From Streptomyces sp. HPF1205 (GTDB taxonomy: Bacteria > Actinomycetota > Actinomycetes > Streptomycetales > Streptomycetaceae), in the NCBI RefSeq assembly GCF_020400825.1, contig NZ_JAINVH010000015.1, positions 1-64,000 of the forward strand: 64,000 nt of DNA. The letters run 5' to 3'. Made by a program: the position numbers and the translations under genes. Below the pieces are notes generated by a model. The model ran no database searches. It was not told the origin of the DNA and saw only the letters and a list, made by a program, of their open reading frames with translations. Within the stretch, counting starts at the first letter, position 1, and each line of letters starts with the position of its first letter. This document shows positions 54,718-64,000 of the stretch, piece by piece.

Positions 54718-55614
54718 TCAGTCGAAGGCCCCGCCCCCGCCGTCCGAGCGCCAGATGAGCTCGGGCGGAGTGTCCTCGGCGACCTCGTACCACCCCTCCG
54801 GCTGCCGCGGGCGCGGTATCTCGCCGCCCCGCCGCAGCCGGTGGGCGTCGCGCACGTGCCGGCCGAGCAGCGCGCCGCCGAAGACGACGAAGCCGACGCC
54901 GACCAGCCAGGTCTCCACCGTCAGCACGGTGCCGACCGGCCCGTAGGTGTCGGCGTTGGCGACGGTCATGCGGGCGAAGACGAACTGCGAGAACACCCGC
55001 AGCCCGGCCAGGCCCAGCATCGTGAAGACCGCGCCGGGCAGGGCGGTGCGCACCCGCACCCCGCCGCCGACCAGGAACCGCTGGCCCCAGGCGAAGAAGG
55101 CGACGCCGAGGACGAAGGTCGCCGCGATGCGCACCGCCCGCGACACCAGGCCGCTGCCCATGACGGTCGCGCTCTGCGCCTCGCAGAACAGGTAGCCGGT
55201 CAGGACGGCCAGCCACACCGTGCGGCGCCAGTCGCGGTGCCAGGCCCCGCCCGGCAGGTCCCAGATCTTGCGGTAGGCGGTCTCCACGCTGGCCACGAAG
55301 GTCAGCCCGAAGTACGCCAGCGAGGCCAGGCTCCACGCGCTGGTCGCGCTGAGGATGGTGCGCGGCGCCGCGAACAGCCCGCGCACACTCGTCGCCCCGC
55401 GCTGGTCCAGGCCCATCCCGTCCACCACCCACTGGGCGAAACCGGGCCGGTGCTCCCAGGGCGTCGCCGCGGCCACCACCACCAGCAGCGGCATCAGCGT
55501 GACGAAGCCGAGCGCGGCGAAGCCCATCGACCGGTGCATCAGCTCGATGTGGACCGCCTGCTTCCACAGCCGCCCGATCACGGACCGCTTCCAGGCGCCC
55601 TTCAGTCCGGCCAT
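54718..55614 (-). CDS. YihY/BrkB family membrane protein
   Basis: A 298-aa protein with about six helices. The N-terminal KQAVHIELMHRSMGFAALGF and the central RKIWDLPGGAWHRDWRRTVW mark the YhjD/YihY/BrkB family. The cytosolic tail is Pro/Trp-rich (PRQPEGWYEVAEDTPPELIW). No transport role is proven for the family. ATG 55614 follows AAAGGTGA; the frame is open upstream to 55680. Confidence 0.88.
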   Translation of the reverse strand: MAGLKGAWKRSVIGRLWKQAVHIELMHRSMGFAALGFVTLMPLLVVVAAATPWEHRPGFAQWVVDGMGLDQRGATSVRGLFAAPRTILSATSAWSLASLAYFGLTFVASVETAYRKIWDLPGGAWHRDWRRTVWLAVLTGYLFCEAQSATVMGSGLVSRAVRIAATFVLGVAFFAWGQRFLVGGGVRVRTALPGAVFTMLGLAGLRVFSQFVFARMTVANADTYGPVGTVLTVETWLVGVGFVVFGGALLGRHVRDAHRLRRGGEIPRPRQPEGWYEVAEDTPPELIWRSDGGGGAFD

Positions 55615-55749
55615 GGCGTCACCTTTCCGCAGCGTTACCGCAGTGGATACCGGCCGGGGTTCCCCCCGCGCAACTCCCATCCCACCAGGTGTCGGTGACG
55701 TGCCGCCAGCCGGGTGCCACAGCCGTGGGTTCCGGCCGCCGGCCGGGTG

Positions 55750-57048
55750 CTACGACAGCAGGTCCACGGCCGCCAGCACCGCCCGCGCCTGCAGCTCGAC
55801 CTGGTCGCCGACCGGCACCCACTTCCCGTCCATGACGCCCACCAGGTCCCGCGCGCCGGCGTCCAGCCGCCGCTCCAGGCCGGTCCGCAGGCGGGCGCCC
55901 TCGCCGTCGCGGGCGTCGTCGGCGTCGTCCAGGCCGGCCCGGTCCAGCAGCCGCAGCAGCATCCCGCAGGCGCGCAGCGGTATGCGGCGGGCGGCGATGT
56001 CCAGGGCGGCGATGTGGGCCATGGTCAGCGGTACGGGGGACCGGCCGGCGAGCCCCTCGTAGTCGTCCGCGAGCCCGGGGAAGGCGCCGACCGCCTGCTC
56101 GACACCCCGCAGCAGGGCGCCTTGGGGGCCGTCGAGGACGGGCAGCAGGGGCAGTGCCCGCTCCAGGGCCTCGGCGGCGGCCGAGCCGTCCTTGCGCAGC
56201 CGGGAGGCGAGCAGGGTGACCGCGTAGCCGGGGTCGGGGTGCGGCGCCGGGTCCGCGACGCGCCGGGAGGCCCACATGGGGACCTCGAACAGCGCGGTCG
56301 CCCCGCCGTGGCGGTGCGGGCGGCTCCAGGTGGAGCCCTTGGCGTTCTCCGGCTCGCTGGAGAAGCGTTCCTGCGCGCCGGGCGGCGGCATCACGAACAC
56401 CCCGGGCCCGGCGCACGGCCAGTAGATCGCGTCATAGGTGCCGGTCTGCACCGGGATGTCGAGCTCGGCCGCGTACTTGCCGAACGGCTCCGACAACCCG
56501 GGGATGTCGGCGGTGAGCTGTATCCAGGCGCCGCCGACGTCCGTCCCGTGCAGCGAGCACTGCAGCACCGGCCGCAGTTCGTCGATGACCGCCAGCAGGG
56601 CGAGCGTCTCGGGCAGTTCGTCGCCCGGCGCCCGGAACGAGCCCGCCCACTCGGGCTGTTCGGCCGCCGCCGGGCGGAAGACGTGCCGGTAGTGGACCGC
56701 GGGCGGGCGCGGCCCGGCCGGGCCGGTCTCGTTGAGCACCATGCCGTCGGGGTCGAGGCACAGCAGGAAGTGCCAGGTCAGATCGTCCTCGGCGAGCTGC
56801 CGCCGGTTCCGGACGGCATGCTCGGCCAGCCACAGCGCGGTCGCGCCGCCTGCTTGTTCGTCCGGGTGCGGGCCGGCGACCACCAGCACGTGCCGCCCGC
56901 CGTGCCCCACCGACAGCAGCCACAGCGGACGCCCCGCCCGCGACTCGCCGGCCGGCCGCATCCGGCACAGGTCCGGGTGGCGCCGGGTCAGCAGGCGGGC
57001 CGCGGCCGCGACCCCGGACACGGTGGGATAGGCATCCGGCCCGCGCAT
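55750..57048 (-). CDS. M14-family zinc carboxypeptidase
   Basis: A 432-aa M14 peptidase. The Zn ligands His and Glu are in GPHPDEQ and the third His in CSLHGTD; the catalytic Glu is in TALFEVPMW. There is no signal peptide, so it acts in the cytosol. Helical C-terminal residues (about 290-432) go beyond the catalytic fold. Related proteins cut small peptides or muropeptides; the substrate is unknown. ATG 57048 follows GGAGGAG. Confidence 0.85.
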   Translation of the reverse strand: MRGPDAYPTVSGVAAAARLLTRRHPDLCRMRPAGESRAGRPLWLLSVGHGGRHVLVVAGPHPDEQAGGATALWLAEHAVRNRRQLAEDDLTWHFLLCLDPDGMVLNETGPAGPRPPAVHYRHVFRPAAAEQPEWAGSFRAPGDELPETLALLAVIDELRPVLQCSLHGTDVGGAWIQLTADIPGLSEPFGKYAAELDIPVQTGTYDAIYWPCAGPGVFVMPPPGAQERFSSEPENAKGSTWSRPHRHGGATALFEVPMWASRRVADPAPHPDPGYAVTLLASRLRKDGSAAAEALERALPLLPVLDGPQGALLRGVEQAVGAFPGLADDYEGLAGRSPVPLTMAHIAALDIAARRIPLRACGMLLRLLDRAGLDDADDARDGEGARLRTGLERRLDAGARDLVGVMDGKWVPVGDQVELQARAVLAAVDLLS

Positions 57049-57321
57049 GACGGCTCCTCCTCGTCCGTGCTGTGTCCGGTGGCACCCCCATGCGAAGCCG
57101 TGGGGGAGGATCCGCTTGCGCCAGGTGCCGGTCCAACTGTGCTGTTGTGCCGGTCGTGTTGCCGGTGCCGCCCCCCGTAACTGCCAGTGCCCCCCGTGCC
57201 GCCGCCCCGTACCGCCGTGCCGCCCCCCGTGCATCCGGTGCCGTGCCGGTCACGCCGCTCGTCCGGCTCGCACGGACCCCGTCGCGCGCATGCCCCAGAC
57301 TCATCAGGACGCGAACGGGTG

Positions 57322-58104
57322 TCAAGGGCGCCCGGGGGCGGTGGAGGGGGCGGTCGCGGGGGCGGTCGCGGCGGTACGCGAGCGGGCGATGTCGGGACCC
57401 CGGTACATGTCCTCGGGGATGGTGGCGAGCGTCGACTCCCGCAGCCGGCCGCCGAGTCCGTACAGCTCCTGGAAGCTCATGATCAGCGGCCGCCACGCGT
57501 CGGGGTCGACGCGGTCGTGGCAGCCGGCCATCCGTATCCGCTCGTGCACCAGCACCCGCTGGACGCGCACCTCGAAGACGAGGATGCCGCCGCGCTGCTT
57601 CTCGTCGTCGGCGGCGAGCGGGTGGGTGGCCTCGACCACGGCCTCCATCGCCACCGGGCACTGCGCCGCCCGCGGCGGGGCCACCGTCCGCGACGGGACG
57701 GGGGTCAGTCCGGCGCGGCCGAACTTGTCGCCCACGTAACGGTATCCGCGCGCGGCCTTGCCCTCGGGCACCGGGTCGCGTCCCGTGGTCAGCGCGAGCC
57801 GGTCGACGGCGCCGGCGAGCGTGTCGTCGGGCAGGTTGAGCACGCACTCGCCGGTACGCAGCAGGTTGCGCGCGGTCTGCGAACGCGCTCCCAGGCCCAG
57901 CATCGCCCGCCAGCCCAGCCAGAAGGCGGAGGACATCGGGGCGAGGTTGGGGCCGCCGTCCTCGTTGACGGTCGAGATCAGGACGACGGGGGTGCCGAAG
58001 TAGAGGATGCCCGGCTCGATCCGGACATGAGCGGGGGCATCGGATACGGCGGGGGCGCCGGGTGCGGTCGAGGCGCCGTCGAGGCGGGTGTGCTCGGTGG
58101 TCAT
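57322..58104 (-). CDS. Flavin reductase-like/FMN-binding domain protein
   Basis: A 260-aa protein with the flavin reductase-like split-barrel fold (PVVLISTVNEDGGPNLAPMS, SAFWLGWRAMLGLGARSQTA, then NLLRTGECVLNLP). It probably binds FMN and uses NAD(P)H. The tail is a short Ala/Thr/Pro repeat (RTAATAPATAPSTAPGRP). The substrate is not known. Confidence 0.88.
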   Translation of the reverse strand: MTTEHTRLDGASTAPGAPAVSDAPAHVRIEPGILYFGTPVVLISTVNEDGGPNLAPMSSAFWLGWRAMLGLGARSQTARNLLRTGECVLNLPDDTLAGAVDRLALTTGRDPVPEGKAARGYRYVGDKFGRAGLTPVPSRTVAPPRAAQCPVAMEAVVEATHPLAADDEKQRGGILVFEVRVQRVLVHERIRMAGCHDRVDPDAWRPLIMSFQELYGLGGRLRESTLATIPEDMYRGPDIARSRTAATAPATAPSTAPGRP

Positions 58105-58337
58105 GCGGCCAGTCTCGCCACGCCGACGGCCCCTCGGCTGGCGGCTTTCGGACCTCGCTGTCGGCCCGCCGGACGCGGGCGGCGGGGGGCGACGTGACTG
58201 CTCCGGGGCAAAACTGTGACGGACCTATGACGAAGCGGTGGGGCTTCGGGGGGCCGCGAGGCGATAGCGTCGGGAGGCTTCCGTCGCGGAGTTCTACCCG
58301 CGCGAAGCACGGAACAATCCCATGAGGGGGACCCCAA

Positions 58338-59276
58338 GTGAACTCGCATCAGTCCCGCCCCGCCCGCTCCGGCCGCCGCGTCACCGCGAAGCTGGCCGCG
58401 GTCACCGCGGGAGCGCTGGCCCTCGCCCTCGGCACCACGGTCGCCGCGAGCGCCAGCCAGGGCACGCAGGCGGCGGGCAAGGCGGAGACCGCCCAGCCCG
58501 TGCACTCCGCGAAGACGGCCTTCAGCGCGCAGAGCCCGAACACGGCCGCGCTGACCACCTGGTCGTTCGGCATCGACGGCCGCGACTCGGCCGGCCGGAT
58601 GTGGAGCTACGCGCCCGGCGACTTCTCCCACCGCGATCAGACCGGTTACGGCATGAACAACGCGAGCGCGTTCTTCAAGAACAACCCCGCCGGCAACGGG
58701 ACGGTCTACACGTACGCCCGATTCGGCGGCACGCTGCGCATCTTCCGTGACGCGTCCGCCGACGCCGGCGACCCGATCGGCAACGGCTGGGACGTCTACA
58801 ACGCCTTCGTGACGCCGGGCAACATCGGCGGCGCCTCCAACCCGGACCTGCTGGCCCGGGACAAGAGCGGCGTGCTGTGGGAGTACCTGTCGTACAGCGA
58901 CGGCAACTTCGCCAAGCGCGTCAAGGTCGGCGGCGGCTGGAACACCTACAACCAGATCGCCGGCCGCGACGACCTGACCGGTGACGGCAAGCCCGACATC
59001 GTCGCCCGCGACTCGTCCGGCGTCCTGTGGCTGTACAAGGGCACCGGCAACTACAAGGCGCCGTTCACCGCCCGCACCAGGATCGGCAGCGGGTGGAACA
59101 CCTACAACAAGATCCTCGGGCTCGGCGACACCAATGCCGACTACCACAACGACCTGATCGCCCGCGACTACAAGGGCGTCCTGTGGCTGTACAAGGGCAC
59201 CGGCAGCGCGAGCGCCCCGTACCAGAAGCGGGTGCAGATCGGCACCGGCTGGAACACGTACAACTACCTGTTCTGA
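58338..59276 (+). CDS. Secreted repeat protein, FG-GAP/VCBS-like
   Basis: A 312-aa exported protein. The signal peptide ends near residue 38 (VAASASQ). Three C-terminal repeats of about 50 residues each carry PDxxARDxxGVLWxYxG followed by GWNTYN (from about 172 onward), after a divergent N-terminal part (SFGIDGRDSAGRMWSYAPGD). This is the blade pattern of FG-GAP/VCBS-like or tachylectin-type propellers that bind sugars or wall polymers. Three blades are too few for a closed propeller, so the upstream 130 residues may form the rest. GTG 58338. Confidence 0.85.
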   Translation: MNSHQSRPARSGRRVTAKLAAVTAGALALALGTTVAASASQGTQAAGKAETAQPVHSAKTAFSAQSPNTAALTTWSFGIDGRDSAGRMWSYAPGDFSHRDQTGYGMNNASAFFKNNPAGNGTVYTYARFGGTLRIFRDASADAGDPIGNGWDVYNAFVTPGNIGGASNPDLLARDKSGVLWEYLSYSDGNFAKRVKVGGGWNTYNQIAGRDDLTGDGKPDIVARDSSGVLWLYKGTGNYKAPFTARTRIGSGWNTYNKILGLGDTNADYHNDLIARDYKGVLWLYKGTGSASAPYQKRVQIGTGWNTYNYLF

Positions 59277-59373
59277 TCGGCCCCGGCGGTGCCGGGCGCG
59301 CGATCCGTCCGCGCCCGGCGCCGCGGCCCGCACCACCGCCGTGACGGCGCCGCGCCACGGCGGGCGCGCCTTT

Positions 59374-59414
59374 GGCCCGCGGGCCGGAAGTCTCCTTCCG
59401 GCCCGCGGGCCTTT
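59374..59414. terminator. Bidirectional terminator
   Basis: A perfect 17-bp stem (59374-59390 with 59395-59411) with loop TCTC, followed by TTT on the + strand and preceded by TTT at 59371-59373. It lies between the convergent secreted-protein gene and the UvrA-like gene. The arms begin GGCCCGCGGGCC. Confidence 0.9.
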
Positions 59415-59444
59415 CGCGTGGGCGCCGGGGTCCCGCCGGCCGTC

Positions 59445-61832
<2,388 letters not shown>

Positions 61833-62099
61833 CCTGTCTCCCTGTGTGCTGTGCGGGGCCGGTCCGGCGGTCGGGGTCCGGGCCGTGGCGGTCCGGGTCC
61901 GGGCCGTGGCGGGTCGTACGGGGGCTTGCGGGGCCGATCCGGCGGTCCGTGCCCCTTGCCGGTGCCCCGTGGCCCCGTGCCCCGTGCCCCGGGCCGCGCG
62001 GCCCGGGGCGGCCGGCTCCGCATGCTACGTCCGCCCCGCGCGAGTTCCCCCGTCGATTCGAGCGGGAACCGCTCGGGGCACCCCTTCGGGGAAGGGCGG

Positions 62100-62456
62100 T
62101 CAGCGGTCCTGGATCAGCCCGAGGACATTGCCGTCGGGGTCGCTGACGGTGGCCACCAGGCGGCCGCCGCCGACGTCGCGCGGGGACTGCTTCACGATGG
62201 CACCCGCGGCGGTCACCTCGGCGAGCTTCGCCTCGATGTCCGGTACGTGCCAGTAGGCGGTCACCGCCTCCGGGCTCTGCGGGCCGCCGGCGGGCACCAG
62301 CCCGATCTGCTGGCCCGCCGCCTCGTAGCCGACGTAGTAGGGCGAGTCCGTGGCCGGCGCCACGCCGAGCAGCGCGGTGTACACGTCCTTGGCCTTGTCG
62401 AGGTCGGACACGGGGTGCAGGACGGTCTTGATCCCTTGGGTGGACGAGGTGCTCAT
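62100..62456 (-). CDS. VOC/glyoxalase-like protein
   Basis: A 118-aa vicinal-oxygen-chelate fold ([20 protein letters not shown], then [16 protein letters not shown]). It may be a dioxygenase, a glyoxalase or a drug-binding protein; no diagnostic metal set is certain (His in LHPV, Glu absent at the usual place). ATG 62456 follows GGAG. Monocistronic. Confidence 0.85.
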   Translation of the reverse strand: MSTSSTQGIKTVLHPVSDLDKAKDVYTALLGVAPATDSPYYVGYEAAGQQIGLVPAGGPQSPEAVTAYWHVPDIEAKLAEVTAAGAIVKQSPRDVGGGRLVATVSDPDGNVLGLIQDR

Positions 62457-62715
62457 GGTGGCTCCGTGAGGTCGTGGTCCAGGCGGACCAGAGGCCCGGG
62501 AATCGGTCGATCCGGGCAGGTCGGCGGCGCGCCGGCCTGCCCCTCACGGTAGGCGCGGCCCGGACGGGGCCGCTTCTCGAATCCTGACCGGTTCCCTGCC
62601 GGCTGTACGGGGGCTGCCCCCAGGGCCAGGACGGTGGTCAGCAGGAGTGTGCCCGCGGTGTCCCCCGCCTAGATTCGCTCGTCGAGGACAGCGACGGCGC
62701 CGAGGGGGAGGGCGG

Positions 62716-63915
62716 ATGATGGTGCGGGGGAAAGGCCTGCTGCCACTGGCCGTGGCGGGCGCGATCGCGGTCACGGCCCTGGCCGCGACCGCTCCGCCGG
62801 CGACCGCCGGGACGGGGGCGGGGACCGCGAACGCGGCCGTGAGCGCGGGCGGGCCGGCCGCGTGCGGGGGCCACGCGGCCCTGCGCCGCGCGCTGCACCG
62901 GCTGACGCACACCGACGGCCTGGCGGGCGCGGCGGTCCGGGTGGACGCCCCCGGGTGCGGCGAATGGGCCGCGGCCGCCGGGGCCGCCGACCTCCGCACC
63001 GGCCGGCCGATGCCGGTCGCCGGGCGGATCCGCATCGGCAGCACGACCAAGACCTTCACCGCCACCGTGCTGCTCCAGCTCGTCGCCGCGCACCGGGTCG
63101 ACCTGGACGCCACCGTGGACCACTACCTGCCGGGCCTGATCGACCGCAACGGATACGACGGCCGGAGGATCACCGTACGGCAGCTCCTCCAGCACACCAG
63201 CGGACTGCCGGACCACGTGGACGCCCTGGACTTCGACCACCCGCGGACCTGGCGGACGCACGACTTCACCCCCGGGGAACTCGTCGCGCTCGCGCTGGAC
63301 CAGCCGCGCCCGGCCCGGGCCTGGTCGTACTCCACGACGAACTACATCGTCCTGGGGATGATCATCCGGAAGGTGACCGGGAACTCCCCGAGCCGGGAGA
63401 TCACCGGGCGGATCATCCGCCCGCTGGGGCTGAAGGACACCTACTGGCCGCACGCGGACCGGGCGATCGAGGGCCCGCACCCCCACGGCTACGAGCGCCT
63501 GCCGCGAGGCGGCGGGACCGTCCTGACCGACACCACGGACTTCAACATGACCTACGCGGGCGTGGGCGGGGCGCTGGTCTCCAGCCTCGCCGACGAGAAC
63601 CGCTTCTTCGCCGCACTGCTCGGCGGCCGCCTGCTGCCGCCCGCGCAACTGGCGCAGATGAAGGCCACGGTGCCCGCCGACCCGGACAGGATCTGGCCGG
63701 GTGCCCGGTACGGCCTGGGCCTGATCTCCACGCCGCTGCCCTGCGGCGGGACGTACTGGGGCCACGGGGGCACCACCCCCGGCTTCGAGACGACCGGCGG
63801 CGTCGCCCCGGACGGCCGCCGCGTGCAGCTCGTGATCAACCAGAACATCGACAGCGCGCGGTCCTTCGAGGACGAGCTGGCCACGATCAGCACGGCACTG
63901 TGTGAGAACCGGTAG
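62716..63915 (+). CDS. Secreted serine hydrolase (DD-peptidase/class C beta-lactamase family)
   Basis: A 399-aa exported enzyme. The signal peptide ends near residue 31 (PPATAG). The catalytic Ser109-x-x-Lys112 is in GSTTKTF, the Tyr motif is WSYSTTNYIVLG and the third box is WGHGGTTPG. The fold and motifs match the R61 D-Ala-D-Ala carboxypeptidase/esterase family, abundant in Streptomyces. Two Cys (PAACGG and PGCGEW) may form a disulfide. ATG 62716 has GGAGGG 2-3 bases before it, which is tight; the following in-frame ATG (62719) gives better spacing. Confidence 0.88.
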   Translation: MMVRGKGLLPLAVAGAIAVTALAATAPPATAGTGAGTANAAVSAGGPAACGGHAALRRALHRLTHTDGLAGAAVRVDAPGCGEWAAAAGAADLRTGRPMPVAGRIRIGSTTKTFTATVLLQLVAAHRVDLDATVDHYLPGLIDRNGYDGRRITVRQLLQHTSGLPDHVDALDFDHPRTWRTHDFTPGELVALALDQPRPARAWSYSTTNYIVLGMIIRKVTGNSPSREITGRIIRPLGLKDTYWPHADRAIEGPHPHGYERLPRGGGTVLTDTTDFNMTYAGVGGALVSSLADENRFFAALLGGRLLPPAQLAQMKATVPADPDRIWPGARYGLGLISTPLPCGGTYWGHGGTTPGFETTGGVAPDGRRVQLVINQNIDSARSFEDELATISTALCENR

Positions 63916-64000
63916 TCGAACGGGTGGCCGAACCGGTGACGGAACCGGCGCTGCGGCGCGGCGCGGGCGCGTGACGAGCAGGACGACGGAGCACGACCAC

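Noticed and set aside
61850-62000. GGTCCGGGTCCGGGCCGTGGCG repeats before the UvrA-like gene
   Set aside because: They are imperfect G/C-rich slippage repeats with no coding potential and no symmetry that would suggest an operator.

Overview
The window reads as the chromosome of a Streptomyces. Base composition is very high in G+C, GTG and TTG starts are common, and genes are densely packed. Marker genes of the genus include mycothiol synthase (mshD), GlnR, CsoR, the nickel regulator Nur, an RsiG-type anti-sigma factor and a conserved chromosomal type IV secretion-like (cmd) cluster. From about 5.7 kb to 47 kb the gene order matches, as I remember it, the S. coelicolor SCO4126 to about SCO4185 core region. 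I saw no tRNA, rRNA, CRISPR array, transposase or secondary-metabolite cluster.

Layout. 1-3.4 kb: an acetyltransferase, a DHA2-type drug exporter and a divergent ECF sigma factor with a SnoaL-like tail. 3.4-12.7 kb: a truncated MFS fragment and a 24-bp tandem repeat, then a leftward six-gene T4SS-like operon (VirB2-, VirB8-, VirB6-, VirB3/B4N-, VirB4- and VirD4-like). A divergent lytic transglycosylase/NlpC-P60 enzyme (VirB1-like) sits at its head. There is no relaxase, and the VirD4-like protein has lost its P-loop. 12.9-18.1 kb: a PAP2 protein with a damaged active site, a Tat-type FAD oxidase, a lipoprotein, small proteins, a block of GC-rich intergenic repeats, and csoR with its operator.

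18.2-28.3 kb is a phosphate and polyphosphate block. It holds the low-affinity transporter (DUF47 plus Pit), the high-affinity pstSCAB operon with a PHO box and an internal hairpin, then Nudix, CHAD and Ppk genes. 28.7-38.4 kb holds mshD, an MFS permease, an orphan antitoxin pair, an MprAB-like two-component system beside a secreted trypsin-like protease, a LacI regulator, glnR, a hydrolase and a MoaD/ThiS protein. 38.4-46.2 kb carries membrane proteins, then a sulfur locus: a leaderless 26-codon cysteine-containing leader peptide, a rhodanese, DUF1416 and DsrE. A redox/metal set follows (nitrobindin, Nur, YgfZ, Dtd).

46.3-64 kb: an RsiG-like c-di-GMP-responsive anti-sigma factor and an Eis-type acetyltransferase. 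Next comes a possible accessory patch: an antisense 55-aa membrane protein, a large palindrome, and a GntR-HAD-phosphotransferase set. Then DapA-like and Asd enzymes, a YihY protein, an M14 carboxypeptidase, a flavin reductase, a secreted beta-propeller-like repeat protein, a class II UvrA, a VOC protein and a secreted serine hydrolase.

Most convergent gene ends carry strong hairpins. The items most worth a second look are the degenerate T4SS coupling protein beside a rearrangement scar, the leaderless cysteine leader peptide, the pstS/pstC hairpin, the RsiG motif change, the PAP2 active-site loss and the small genes at 43.4 and 48.5 kb.
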